Assembly (NCBI GenBank): GCA_036674765.1
Contig: JARVKI010000004.1
Coordinates: 806,001-870,000 of the forward strand
Reading direction: 5' to 3'
Source of the DNA: Seiridium cupressi
Lineage: Eukaryota; Ascomycota; Sordariomycetes; Amphisphaeriales; Sporocadaceae
Length of the DNA stretch: 64,000 nucleotides
Positions 1-12,469 of this stretch are shown piece after piece. Below the pieces are notes generated by a model. It was not told where the DNA came from. It made no database searches and saw nothing but the letters and a program-made list of their open reading frames with translations. How positions within the stretch are numbered: position 1 is the first letter of the stretch; every line of letters starts with the position of its first letter. Position numbers and translations under genes: made by a program.

Positions 1-150
1 ATACACCTTTAATGCCAATTTCCCCCCGTTCTTTTCCCGTTCTTCGACTCCGCAAAAACTATTCATGGCTGAGCGAAGCCCGAGTCACGTATCCCGCCAC
101 CCTACAGAGAAGAACACTCGGTTCCATGGACAGCAAACAGATTTCCGAGG

Positions 151-1773
151 CTAGTCACCAAAGAGACCATATTTTCGGACCTCAGCTAGGCGTTGGGTTG
201 GTTCAAAACTTGAGGGATCAGGTGTGCCACCATGTTCCTGGGATACTGTGCCAATGTTGCTAGCCGGTTGCCCAGACATGGCGGATCTTATGTTGAGTGC
301 AGAAGGGTTCTGTCCATGATTAAAATCGTGGCAAGATTGTTTGGAAGGACTAGAGCTTACTGGCTGTGCGCTTGCGTTCCACTCCAATCGCGCGTTCTCC
401 TCCTCTTCATCCTCATTAAGATTCACAGGCTCCCACTGGTTATCGTTCTCCTGGGGCACGAATAATGAATCATCGTCATCGAACGCCGGAGGAGGGGCTC
501 TCTGTGATGGTCTCGTGTTTGATGGACGTAACGAGAGCATAGGACGCTCCTGTCGTGCAGGTTGGGGCTGCATCGGCGGAGTTGGTGCATGTGAAGTTGC
601 GCGACTAGCGGCAGCCTCAAGTTGTGGCGGTTTTGGCCCTTTCGTGTTTGCCTTGCCTTTCTTACCCTTCTGGGCAGAAGCTCCACGATCGCCGACAGTC
701 ATGAGTAGAAACTCGGACTTAATCCCATCACCTTCGTAGCTCAGCTGCATGGGCCGAGATGGCAGGGAGTAGTTTGCTGTTATATCACTATTGAGGGGAG
801 CAGCATGTTGTGTGATAGCTCGGAAGTCTTTCACGCTGATCACGACATGAATGCTTTCTTCCGAAGCCTCAAAGTTTTCGAATTCGTCTCGCTCGACGGC
901 AATTGACGTGTGAAGAGGCTTCTTCAGGACCTCTACCGATAGCAATTAGCTCCCACCCTAAGCACGATGTAGAATAACGCACCATCACCATGTGCGATCT
1001 TCTCGGTGAAGCAGGTAAAGTTGACAATCTGGTCGTCATCGGCATGGATATCGAGATACTCAATGCCGGGTCCAAAATGATCCATCAACTGTCGGAGAGT
1101 TCGCGATCCCATTGTCCAATGATTTGTTGCCTCCTCCATGTTGAACCTTGCGTGGACTGGAGGGCTAACCTCGAATGGTAGTCGATACTTGGTTGTCATA
1201 CCTGAAGTTCATATTACATTGAAGAAAGACAAGACCAACTCGAGCCCGACTTACCGTTTCTGCAAACGATCTTGACTATAAACCTGCTATTCTTCCCTGG
1301 TTCATCCTCGACAGCGACATCACAACGTTCGATTGTGGTGTCCTTGTCATGCTCGTGCAGCGGGTCTCCACTTCGGGCACGGAAAAGGGACAGAAGGGCC
1401 TGGAGATCTTAGCTACCATAACGCGCAGGGTCAAACGGTCGATAGATGGCCTACTCTGTTGTACAGTTTACAGAAGAACTTGGTCCTGTTTTGCGCTGTC
1501 CCCTCGTATTGGTATTTAGAGAAGAATCGATTAGTTGCAAATGAGAATTTAGCATAAGCTGACTTTGACGAATTCATGGCAGTGAAATCGAGCTATACAA
1601 GCACGAATATCAGTCCACACCACAAACCAAAACGGGACACAAAATCAGGCAGTACAAACCTTGTCCTTTGTGGCCTCAAGTGAGACTTCCTCGCCAAATT
1701 TATTGAGGCATGCCAGAGCATCGCGCAAAGTGCCTACCCCTTCCTCACTGAGAGTAAATTTGAGCAGGGGCAT
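151..1773 (-). CDS. rad9: Rad9, checkpoint clamp (9-1-1) subunit
   Basis: Rad9 is the subunit of the Rad9-Rad1-Hus1 ring that is loaded at damaged DNA and activates the ATR-type checkpoint kinase in the nucleus. I model five exons: 1773-1660, 1592-1455, 1399-1255, 1201-983 and 932-151 (465 aa). The start MPLLKFTLSEEG and the motifs NSSKSAYAKF, TKFFCKLYNR, IERCDV and FTCFTEKI match the Rad9 PCNA-like fold. After VLKKPLHTSIAV and ISVKDFRAI comes a disordered Pro/Ser/acidic tail of about 200 residues with several SP/TP sites, the usual place for checkpoint phosphorylation. All four introns are short (50-67 nt) and close the frame exactly; the last (982-933) has donor GTGCGT and branch GCTAAT. 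It is divergent from the F-box gene. The function is secure; intron edges are hand-placed. Confidence 0.92.
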
Positions 1774-2292
1774 CTTGGAGGGAGTGCTTGGCCGAGCCGG
1801 TCATATGTACACGTTCCAGCCGCGCATCACCCTCTTGGGGAATTGCTTGTGGGACCCGAGAAAGAAACGTGAGTTGGGTGAGAGTTCATACAGTCATCGA
1901 GCAAATCCTTGTCGGCAGGACACTCAAAACCGTAGCTTCTTATTGGTTATCCTACTGACTATTTTTGAACAGGGAGCTGCTGAATGGAAGTCGCGTCCCG
2001 CAGGCGCGTCGCGGGGTAGTCGGCATGTAAGCTCTATGAAATTCGTACTGTGCTTTTGCTGCATTGTCGTCGGTGTCGCTACAGTGCGCAACCTTACTGT
2101 GTTGGACAGCTCAATGACATCAATCTAAGCCATCTGTCAGTCTCATTCTTATCACGTTGACAAGCAGTTTCATCACCTTAATCAACAACCTCAGCCGTGA
2201 ATTGTGGTATCAAGGCAATCCCGATTGTTTGATATTGTTCAAGAACATTCCTCCTTTACTTGTTTCTCGGCGCATACAGAGAACAGCCGAAG
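1774..2292. promoter_or_regulatory. Divergent intergenic region between rad9 and the F-box gene
   Basis: These 519 bp separate two divergently oriented starts and must hold both promoters. I see no long conserved reading frame and no obvious TATA box. The stretch before the F-box start is moderately T/C rich. Confidence 0.5.
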
Positions 2293-4047
2293 ATGTCTCG
2301 GGCAATATTGCCTCAAGACATTGTGCTGCTGCTGTGTCAGGAGCTCACCTTTCGAATCGACTTCTCGACACTATTTCAATGTTCCTTGGTCAGCAGAAGA
2401 GTAGCAAGTCTTGCGTTGGAGCAACTTTATGGGTATGATTTGCACCTATTGCCTATATTAGTTCTATTTTTATTGCACATTGAGCTTGAGAAGTAGAGAC
2501 TGACCACAAATAGCATGCATGAGCTGTCGCCTATACACGGGGCGGAAACTTTCAGTCTCACCAAGTTGGCTAGACTCTGGAAATCAATCCTGCTCTCAAG
2601 TATTAGGCAGACAGCCTACCCATATTGTACATATGTCCAATCCCTCTCACTTGGCAGCTATGGATCTCTCCTTGAGGACATCTGGAACAACAAGGCAGCG
2701 CACTTGCTCGAGCCTCAAGACGAATTGAAGCAGTTCCTGGTGTTCCGTGGGAACCAAAAGTTCAAGAAAACCCGAAATCATGTCATGCCTGTGTTTGACT
2801 TTCAGCAGTCAATGATCGAGGCCGGCGAGGCCATAAGCGCTCACGTCAAGCAAGTCGCGGACCAGACCGAAACATCGGTGGCATTGGTTCACCTCGAAGC
2901 CAGCATGATACCTGCAGATATTCTCCCCATCTGGCTTGCTCGTCTTCCCTCACTCCGGTCTCTCCAACTACAAGACGGATCAGCATTGACAGCAGAAGCT
3001 GCAAGCGCCATCGCCAAATGGTGCCCTAAATTCTCCGAGTTTAGATGCTTCTTGTGTCAGGGTCCCGGGGTTGACGAGAACGTCGCCAATTTCCTCCTGA
3101 GTTTGCGACCAAATACTCTGCAATGCTTTGAGGTCATCAGCTACAACGACATTGGCGAACAAACCTTGACCGCCCTGAATGCGCATGCTGAGTCGCTGCA
3201 AACGCTCACTCTAGGCAGCTTACCTGGCGATGTAATGAGCTCGCTGAATGTCCTGCCCGCATGCACAGCTCTGGAAAGCATTAGCCTTGAGAGTCAACGA
3301 CATAATCCTTGTGACCTAGCTGGCAATGAAAAGGTGCTCAAGGAGATCGTTGCTTGGATTGGGGGTTGTAAAAACCTCCGCAGGCTGACTTTGACCAATA
3401 TCAGAGATAGTCTACTCATAACCAAGGATGTTCTTAATTCGCCTGACGTCCATCTACATACCTTGGACCTGCAAGGCTTCAGTTCACACGGCGAGGAGGT
3501 TGATACCGCTGCCTGGACGGCCCTTGCTCAGCAGGATAGTCTTGATGACCTCACCATAGGCGGGCTAGACGGTATGCCAGATGCGCTGATCGTTCACGAG
3601 ACACCAGCCTTAATCGAATCAATCTGCCAGCTCGGCGGCCTCAAAGTTCTTGACCTTAGGCGGGCATCAGTTCGCGCAATCGAGTTGCGAAGAATGATAA
3701 TGGCTTTGCCTAGATTGACAAGTCTGGGATTCGGAGGAGATTGGATTGATGATCAAATCCTCGAATCAATAGGTACCCTACAACACCTGAAAACTCTCCT
3801 TGTAAATGCCTTATCAATATTCACCTTTGATGCGCTAAAAAGCTTCGCCGAGAGGCTCGACCTCGAACGCCAAAGAGGTATCGTCGTGGAGATCAACAAT
3901 CAATTGGGCAACTACAAGTTCAATGCTCATCAGGAAGCTTGGTTCTTCGAACATTTCACCACCAAGCTCGAGGGTCGAATCGACATCGGAGTGTTCAAGG
4001 ACCCTGACGAGGCTCATGAGAGCGATTTCTCCTCCGACTCTGAATAG
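2293..4047 (+). CDS. F-box protein with leucine-rich-repeat-like C-terminal region
   Basis: Two exons, 2293-2432 and 2514-4047 (557 aa); the 81-nt intron starts GTATGA and ends AATAG. Residues about 5-45 read as an F-box: ILPQDIVLLLCQEL, then a hydrophobic helix and the CSLVSRR segment followed by ALEQLY, the pattern fungal F-box proteins use to bind Skp1. From about residue 150 on there are irregular leucine-rich segments (LARLPSLRSLQL, LHTLDLQGF, LGGLKVLDLRRAS, LPRLTSLGF), suggesting an LRR substrate-recognition surface. The C terminus is acidic and serine-rich. It is probably a substrate receptor of an SCF ubiquitin ligase; the substrate is unknown. The start is the first ATG that keeps the F-box intact. 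Confidence 0.8.
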
Positions 4048-4672
4048 CCTGCATAGTGGTAAAACCGTCGCACGGCTTTGTTTTGTTCATTATAGGGAAC
4101 AGGAAATTGTTTATGACTGCGCGGAGTAGCTAGAAATGATTCCCATCGGCGTCGGGCTTGGGTCTCCTTGTGTCGGCCATATGTACTTGTAGAATACAAT
4201 ATTCGTGCTGAATATGTACACCACAATAAGAATTGAAAAGTGAATGCAACTTCGAGGCACAAACATCCCCAAACGTTGGTCAACTTTTCGTTGCTGGCTG
4301 CGCAAGCAAAAGAGGCGAGCATCGTATCACGACTTGATGCTGTCATGTATCCCGCCAAACCGCCCACGTCGCCCCATCTCAACCGAACCGAACACGTCGC
4401 ACTTCGTGCACAAGGCACCAAATAGAGGCTTGTCTACCTATGTTAGCCTTAAAATACTACTGATTCCAATTATTGTTTATGTTGCGGTCCATCTCATAGC
4501 CGAAGGTTTCAGGTCACCTGACCCTCGATGACGTCGTTGCCTGGTTAGCCACTTGATTCACCTTGAGGCCACGACGTCCAATAACAACATTCTATTCAAC
4601 CCTGGACTTCATCAAAACTCGCAGACTACAAAAATCCCAAAGCCTGGAGGAACAAAGCCTAAACAGCGCAGG
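4048..4672. other. Intergenic, 625 bp
   Basis: This holds the 3' end of the F-box gene and the leader of the next gene. Short open frames around 4244-4531 have no recognisable domain. Nothing else is supported. Confidence 0.4.
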
Positions 4673-5422
4673 ATGCCGCCGATTCCCGTCTACACAGACA
4701 GCCCAATTGCCTCCAAGGCGTCAGGTGTAACGCCGCAAACGGCATCATCAGGAGCAACGGCACCGAGTCAGAAGGAAACAGCACCAACGACAACTACTGC
4801 TTTACCTACACAGACGCAGAATTACCCTCAAGCCAAGCCCGGCGCTGCACCGTCTCTACCGACGCCTACAGCACGTGCTACGGCCTACATACCACACACT
4901 TCCACGCAGGATCTCGCGAGGAACGATGGCCCCCCACCACCCGTGCCAGGAGCTGCACCTCAGCCTATGAAGACTACTCACCTTCCTCCTCCGCCAAAGG
5001 ATGGCGAGAAGTATGTCTCTCCCCAGGCGACGACATCTTCTCCGCAATCTGTGACGGTGCCGTACCCCCGGCAAATGTCATTCGCGCCTCCCACCATGGC
5101 CTACCCAGCCCAGCAGTCCGGCACTATGTCGGCAGTAGCTCCTACGCCGACATACGGCGGCCAGGGCATCGGCGCATCTACTGGTCAAGGTGGTCACCTA
5201 CCTCTGCAGCACCCTCCTGGATATCACCAGAACGTAAATGCTTCCGGGCTTGATAATTACCAGCAGTCTGCTATGAGCCGTAACGACTCCAACTATCAAC
5301 AACAGCATAGCGCGGCGGAGGACGACGGAGTATGGAATGCTGCAAAGAAGTGGGCCCAAGCCACAGGCGAGAAGCTCGTTGCAGCAGAGACAGAGGTCTG
5401 GAAGAGGATCAACAAGGAGTAG
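4673..5422 (+). CDS. Proline/threonine-rich conserved fungal protein of unknown function
   Basis: Single exon, 249 aa, starting MPPIPVYTDSPI. The frame stays open upstream to 4553, but the start at 4673 suits the conserved N terminus I associate with this ascomycete family (MPPIPVYT..SPI..AKASGVTPQT); that recollection is unverified. The middle is disordered and rich in Pro, Thr, Ser, Ala and Gln, with PPPPVPGA and LPPPPKDGEK stretches that could bind SH3 or WW domains. The C-terminal 35 residues form a separate charged, probably helical segment (DDGVWNAAKKWAQATGEKL). No transmembrane segment or signal peptide is visible. Function is unknown; an adaptor role is only a guess. Confidence 0.75.
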   Translation: MPPIPVYTDSPIASKASGVTPQTASSGATAPSQKETAPTTTTALPTQTQNYPQAKPGAAPSLPTPTARATAYIPHTSTQDLARNDGPPPPVPGAAPQPMKTTHLPPPPKDGEKYVSPQATTSSPQSVTVPYPRQMSFAPPTMAYPAQQSGTMSAVAPTPTYGGQGIGASTGQGGHLPLQHPPGYHQNVNASGLDNYQQSAMSRNDSNYQQQHSAAEDDGVWNAAKKWAQATGEKLVAAETEVWKRINKE

Positions 5423-8400
5423 AAGGGGGGTGCTCGTGTGCGACTTTGGGATGTGCGGCCTTCGCAGCCAGCCCGTTGCTTCTCCAGACTGCGTGCTGGG
5501 CCGTGCCGCAAGGTGGTCATGATAAGTTACCCTCCAACTCGGTTGGCAGCTGCTGAAAGGAGATGCGATAGGACGGACCCCGGGAGTGACTATTACTATT
5601 TACGGCATTCACGGCTGCTTTTTCAGAGGGAACAAACGGGCCACGCGGCATCTCGCGGAGGGAGGTCCAGCCTATTACAGCCGCGTTTCCTGTAGGTGTT
5701 ATGTTAAACATCGTACACGGTGATTTGTTTTATCCGATATCGAATTTGTTTGATGTCTATTCACAGATGAAAGCCATCTGAAATGCAGCGATCGGTTCTT
5801 ATCCGGCACGCGGCGTTCTCTTCGTTTGTGTTTGGTGCAACGGTTGGCGTGAAATGCGTCGGCCTGAACTTGCGCTTTTGCCCGTGCGTTCGTGAGGGCC
5901 AACTTTGAAACTTTCCCTCTTGGAGGAGACAAGAGGCTGGCCTTCGGCAGGATCTTGTATCTGGGGGACGGCATCGCGCCATCATTGGCTCCAGATCTTC
6001 ATAAGAGCCGAAATAAGGCGTCTGTGACGCTGCGGGTAAACAGGCGAGGCATTGAACAATTTCCCAATAGGGCGGACGTTGTCATGCGTTCTGCCAGGCC
6101 ATCCTAGCCGAGCCCCTGTGGATTGACCATTAACGGTACCCATAGAACAACTCATCGAAGCTCGCTAGAAACAGCAGCGGCCAGGCAGAATAGAAGACAA
6201 ATCCTGATCTTGTTTTAAAAAACCTTGAAATGTCGACCCAGATCTCCATTGTCGTCAATTGCCGTGGTCGATGTGGGCTTTTGGCCTATTTTAGTATCCC
6301 GCTAGTCCGGTGCTGGCTTGTTTGCAGAGAGACGGAGTGCCCGGGCGTCATATCAGTATACGAACATTCTTTCTTTCTCGCACGAGCGATCGCCCGGCTC
6401 GTCGCAGTTTCTACCCCGCTACGCGTATCGCGAGTCGTTGCCATGGCTCAATCAGGAAGTAAGAGCGCAAGCTCTACACCTTAATAGAAGGACTTATACA
6501 TCAAGCGAGCTACTGGGCGTGCCCGTGCTTGGCTACTGCAGGTACGCGCTACCGGCTCTAACGTTGTCCCGTGCTATGGTGGATGGCAGAAGCTTACATA
6601 CCAGCACCGAGAAAAGGCGAGCTCAATATATTAGTCTTCATAGAAATGACTAGAGAAAGCGGCATAGGCGGAAAGGCGTCCCCATGGTCGCGCCATTGTC
6701 ACATAAGCTGAGCTTCTGGCGCTATAGGGATTGCCGCTATTATAGCGGCACATTTGTTGATAACCGGACGCCATTATCGATGGCTTTTAAACAATCCAGC
6801 CCGATGGAACCGAGTAGCACTCCGTAGGACCCATTAGCCGTGGTGTTAATACCCGATCTTAATATATCACGTCCGCTATCATTGTCGAGCGGCGTCAGAC
6901 CAGACCCGCGTCGACTTCCTTGTAATGGAGTGGCAAAGCTGACAGTTGCCAACCATTCGGAACTTGCTCCCGCTTCACGAGAAAGTGTCTACTAGCAGCG
7001 TCACATCGTCAGATGTCTCCTTGCATGGAAAAGTCCATAGAAACAACGCAAACGTTCTATCGCCTGCGCAGCCGAAACAGCGGTAGTAATACCCAACTGC
7101 CAAATTCTGTGTGCTTCTTCGTGTCCCAGTGGGATCCAGGGTGTTAGCAGCTCCAGCGGAGGAGGACTTGGCGAACAGGAAAACCAGAGCCGTGGGACCC
7201 GGCAGTGTTTGAAATGATCGCGAGCCGGCCTCCGTCGAAGCACGTCTGTGACGTGCCAAAACACAGATGCGGAAGGTCTAGGAGCCCGTAGCTGCACGCC
7301 AGAAGACCTACCGACATAATCGTAATGCTTCTCCCAGGGAAGCCGTTGCTGTGAACAGACCAAGGGCAAAGAAAAGCCCGAATAGAACCAAACTGAAGTG
7401 TCCAAGTGCCCAAGTGACTCGCAATGAAATGATGCGGGTGCGATCAGCAATTTTCCGATGTTTCTAGCCTCCGCTCACTTCCTTGGGCACGCTAGGGTCA
7501 GCCGGCGGCAAGAGTCCCAATACCCACCGGCACGGGAATTGTTGACAAAAGCACTCGAATTGTTGACTTGCAGCTTGGTCTCCAAGAAGTGGCAGTTGGT
7601 CAAGCGTCGACCATCTCCATCAAATCGCCGAACGTCTGGAAGGGCTGGGCCTGGGAGGGCTGATGGAGGGAGAAGTGGAGGGCTTACCGTGTTTCAGGAC
7701 TCTGGTCTGTAACGCGAGCCCCTGCAGCACCGCCCTAGAGCTGCCCCTCCCCTCTCCAATCAACGGCGACCCCGCTCACCTCCAAAAGTCAACCTCAAAC
7801 GCGTCCATCAACGTCCAAGGCCAACTTCTTCCAGTCTACGGCTTCCCATACGGCCAAGTCCGCCTGCAGGTCATCGCTGCTATTGCCATCACAGCATCGC
7901 ATATACCCTCCAGCTTGAGGTTCTGCGAGTGTACGAGTCCAGCCTGCTTTAGCGAAGCTGGCTGCGTGTTTCTTTGGCTTCTGCGCGCTGAATCCAATCC
8001 CATTCGCAATGCGAATGCTGTTACCATTTCTCGATAGCTCTTGCGAACTCTAATCGCTACCGAGCAGCCTCTGTTGGACGAGGGCCTTCGCATCCCTGGA
8101 AACCCATATGCACGACCAGTCTCCATTCGGGCCACCTGGAACAATCGTCTGCACTCAGCCTCTCATCGTTGCGGCCAAGTTCGCAAGTCTCTCCATCTTT
8201 CCTCGTCTCCAGTAAAGAGCCAGGGCGAGCTTCTTGGTGATTAGATGCGCGTCCCTCCGCTCGCGAGATCCAAACTGTAATCCCTAGCATCTCGAGTTGA
8301 TTGGCAACCACTCACACCAAGACTTTGGAGCTTGTTTGCGCTATTGTATTCGGGACACCCCAGTGGGTCTTGGATTTCTAGGAGACACAATGACCTTGCC

Positions 8401-10181
8401 GATGCTGGCTGGGTCTTTGTCTGCATCTGAGGGTATGGGGCACTAGATAGGGTTACAGCACGATGTTCGAGACGTTTGTGACCAAACACAGCGATCCTTG
8501 ATCGCCCTCCGTGGTTCGAGGGAGGTTCAGCTCGGCATCAGCCTGGAGTTACGAGGAGACAGGTATCCCGTCAACGTTTGGATCCATCCTGTGGAGCAGC
8601 AAGTCCTGCCTCTCCCAGCCAACTTTACAGAAACAATGTACCAGCGTGAACAGCATCCTCTCGAAGATCTCACCTGCGCATTGGGAAATTCACACTGCAA
8701 AGATACCTTGATCCATTCCGCCATGGTCGCGCCGTCGTGTTTGGCTTCGCTCCTCAGCGGGCCACTACCAAGCAGCGCGGTCCTGAATAATTGGATCCCC
8801 GGCTCGGGATTCTGACCGGCCCCGGTGACGAGCGCTAGGATGTGACGCTTCTCGACTTTGACATTCTCCAGATCGACGTATCCGGCCGCTGCTGCAACGT
8901 GGTTGTGTCATACGATACAAGAAACACTTGTTTGGATCGCAAGCTGGAATTCGCCCATCCAAATACCAGGCATCCAGCGATTGGTTCTTTTGACCTCGAT
9001 CAGCCGGCCTTATCGTGCGACAATCTTCTCTCACGACCTAGCAGTCTGTAGGTTTAGCTAGGCCGGGCAGGCCCTGGGTGTCTTCCTCCTGCCACATGGT
9101 CGTGAATAACGTGACACAAACCACCACCCCATTACCCGTTCCTCTGAACGTTGGGGCATGGCAGCGAGGCGTGGTCTTCTTCCGCTAGACGCTCTTTATC
9201 GTTCTATTGCAAGTGCCGTGGCCTCGCGCGCGCAACTGATCCATTATTTCTTCTCCCAGAATCCTATCCACATGTCAATATCAAATCGGGGCTGTTCGCT
9301 GGCCATACCCCCGCAGTGGTCTTCCCGATCTGGTACAGACCCCTGCCCCTGGCTACGCTCTAACTGGGGCAGCCCCTGGTAAGTGTATATGATTTCTCAC
9401 GTCAAGGTACCCCAAGCTAAGGGTATCCCGTCATTGCCCCGTACTATCAAAAACCACCTCATCAACGGGTTAGGTGTGACCTTCTAATGAACCTTGCACT
9501 GCAAATCCTTGCGGAGCTCCTGGTCCCTGTCATCGTCTTGTCTGTTTTCAGCATGCCAAGAACATCCTCTCACACCCCATCACTTCTCTGAGTTCACAGA
9601 CTTGGCCAGGCTTGTGTCAGGGAATCCGGCTTAGCTCCTACCGACGTTCCGAACCCGACCCAACCTGGCCGTGCTGATTTGAGTATGTGCCCATGGATGA
9701 TGCCGATTCCCACTCAGTACTTCTTTTATACCTGTCAGGGTTTGGCACCGCCCCCCTCAGTCATGACTTTTGCTCCTCTTCCGCCTTGCCCACCCCTCCT
9801 ACGCCATTGTCCGCTGTTCGATCACTAGTCGCTCCTTTTTTCCTTGCTTAACACATCGTATTATCCCCCCTCCGGTCTATAATACTCTGAGCTGGTTCTC
9901 TTCCCACCTGGACGCGCCAGTCCACCTGTGCTTGCAAGACCTACCGTAACGAGTTGTCCTCCGGCAGCTCTCACCACACTCATTTACTGTTCTCCCGCGC
10001 AAGCTCCACGGCCAGAGTCTATACTTCTAATCCACCTGGACACGCTCTTTCCCACCGTCGATCTTAGACGCCCCGCAGTCATTATCGCTATAAAGATCAA
10101 ACACTACGCGTACCTTGCCGTCGTAAACGCTTTGCAAGGCCTTACAGGCTATTAACCAACGCCTCGAAGCAGACATATCCC
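5423..10181. other. Gene-poor stretch, about 4.8 kb
   Basis: I found no reading frame with a recognisable domain on either strand. Open frames up to about 150 codons (for example 7001-7450 on the minus strand and 7663-8037 on the plus strand) have no family resemblance and no consistent splice partners. The base composition is not AT-rich, so this is not a classic RIP-mutated tract. From about 9700 the sequence turns pyrimidine-rich, as in the leader of the gene downstream. It may contain decayed genes; I cannot show it. Confidence 0.4.
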
Positions 10182-10361
10182 ATGTTGCTATTACCGGGTA
10201 AGTCAAGCCTCACGATCGGTTGATCTAGAACCGGGCATGGATTTGTGGCCCCAGCGGACCCATGCCGGCTCCCTCAACTAGGAACAATGCAGTCCTTGCT
10301 GCTCTCCTGGTCAATGCTAACTGGTCTTCCCCTTCCAGCACCAGGCTCTCTTTTAAATTAA
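10182..10361 (+). promoter_or_regulatory. Spliced leader with an upstream ORF (Rua1/Meu26-like gene)
   Basis: A candidate leader intron runs 10198-10338, with donor GTAAGT, branch GCTAAC about 17 nt before the acceptor, and acceptor TTCCAG. When it is removed, the ATG at 10182 opens a 12-codon upstream ORF (MLLLPAPGSLLN) that stops at 10359-10361, 38 nt before the main ATG. This could dampen translation of the main frame. It is seen only as sequence; splicing is not proven. Confidence 0.4.
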
Positions 10362-10399
10362 ATCACCTTTACTCCCTTGTCCAAGTAAAGTCCATAGCC

Positions 10400-12469
10400 A
10401 TGGACTCAAATCAGGCACACATGTATGCTTAACTCATTAGTTATATCACTGCATCGCGCTCACCATACCATAGGCGGCAACAGATCCAAACAACCGCCTT
10501 CACCTTCAATCCCAACAATCAGTTCAGGAGAGACGTGCCACCACCACGTCCACCTCCCATCATCACCATGAATGGTCATGAGCTACCGGCGAAGACAGAG
10601 GGCATGAATGCGCCAGCGGGGATGTGGACGACGCCGACATCCCAGGGAATGCGACCTCGACCAGCAACCATTCACGAAGGCTTTTCGTACTGTGTCGGCG
10701 AGGACTACTCCACGATACCTTCATGGGACTCGGGCGGCATGGCAATGCAAGGCACTCCCAGTGACACAATGTCCCGGCCCGTCTCGATGCATCAGGACTT
10801 CTATCCCGTTACTACCATGGAGAGCAGTGAGTTGAGCTGGAACATGTCGAGCTCTGGGCTGACCAGCGGAGCAGACCCATGGGGTATGAAGCCTTGCGAG
10901 GACAGCTTGGAAGCTCATGGTTTAGACACTGAGATGCATATCGGTCAGGCCTTGACGACTGATGAGGCCATACCAATTCTCGATCTGAGGTACCAGAATA
11001 ACCCAATGGAGAACGAAGGAGGACTGAATTTCGAGCCCGGATTGAATCCCCGACGCATGTCTGGTTCGTCATTTACCATGTCGACATCTGGCAATCTGTC
11101 GGACATGCCTTCATATGAGGAATTCTCGTCAGCTCTGTCAGAAGCCCCATCATTCTCCGACTATCCTCCAACTTCCAACAGGAATTCGATGATGTCTTCA
11201 ACCCAACTGTCCCCCGTAGCATCACCTCGAATGACACCCCAGAGCCGTTCGGAGCTCGTGCGCACACAGAGTCGTGGCCGCGGGGCATCTCCTTCACCTC
11301 GCCCGGGGATGCGGTCCGCTCCTTACAGTGTCGACAGTGGTGCAAGGAACAAGAGGTGGTCTACAGGCTCTTATGGAACTACGCCCACTCGAAAGCCATC
11401 GCCCTTCGTCTACCACCACACCCATGAGCCTTTCGGACCGCGAATGACATCCAGACACTCGTCGCCAACGATCTCGAATCAACCTATGCCTCTCAATTTC
11501 GGCAACCTGCAAGCCATTCAGCACGTCCACCAGCACCCTTTCCTGGTCTCGCATCCACCTGCATTCCGCAACAGCATGCTTCTTCCCTCGCAGTTACCAT
11601 CCCAAGTGCCCTCTAATGGCTTCTACCCAGAGTCGCACCACTTTGAGAACCCACCTCCCCTGATGTCGCACGGACTATTCAGAATGCTTCAGAGCAATGC
11701 AGACCCACATTCGTTACATGGCCATTACACTGACCTGTCTGACCCACCTGACCTGTTTGCGTCCCTTCACGAGGAACAAATTCCTCCACCTCCCGAGGAC
11801 ATGAACCCTGAGGATCCTGACTTGGTTCCCCATGAACAAGAGTTGCGGTTCGAGGGCGATCTCTATACGCCCAGATGGGTTCGTGGTCACGGCAACAAGC
11901 GAGAGGGATGGTGCGGTATCTGCAAGCCTGGTCGGTGGTTGGTTCTGAAGAACTCGGCTTTCTGGTACGACAAGAGTTTCACCCATGGCATCAGCGCCGC
12001 AACCGGCAATCCGTTCCAGGAGCCCCAAGAAACACGACGTATGGACGGAAACCCAGATGTTTGGGAAGGTCTCTGTGGCAGCTGCAACGATTGGATCGCG
12101 TTGGTGAGCAGCAAGAAGAAGGGAACAACTTGGTTCAGGCATGCATACAAGGTGAGTACCTTTATTTGATATAAATGACCACGAGACTGACGCAAGATGC
12201 AGTGTCATACGCATCCCAAGATCAAGGACGCGCCCAAGAGACGCCGAGAGAGCAGTCACTCACGGGCTTTAGCTGCATCGCAAATGGCAAGACCAAAGAT
12301 CGAGGTACAGCAGCCTGTAACCCCAGAGATGACACCTGCTACAACAGTGTCGATGGCGGCAACACCTACACCAATGCCTGTTTCTTCGGCAATGGCGACA
12401 CCACAGCCGCAGCAATCTACGCCAATGCACGCCACCGAGCCTCAGTTTGACAGCCTCAACATGATTTAG
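10400..12469 (+). CDS. Rua1/Meu26-type putative transcription regulator (DUF4451 C-terminal domain)
   Basis: Three exons, 10400-10422 (only 23 nt), 10474-12151 and 12203-12469, giving 655 aa. The tiny first exon (MDSNQAH) is supported because joining it restores an open frame through QFRRDVPPPRPPPI. Residues 1 to about 470 are disordered and rich in Ser, Pro and Met. Residues about 472-578 form a conserved domain with paired cysteines: GWCGICKPGRWL, then LCGSCNDWIAL, then YKCHTHPK after the second intron. This is the domain shared by Ustilago maydis Rua1, a regulator of the ustilagic acid cluster, and fission yeast Meu26. The Cys/His spacing suggests metal binding. The tail is basic (KRRRESSHSR), then Thr/Pro/Gln-rich. 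It is probably a nuclear regulator; the target genes are unknown. Confidence 0.82.

Noticed and set aside
5423..10181. RIP-mutated transposon tract
   Set aside because: The stretch is gene-poor but not AT-rich, and no terminal repeats or transposase-like frames are visible.
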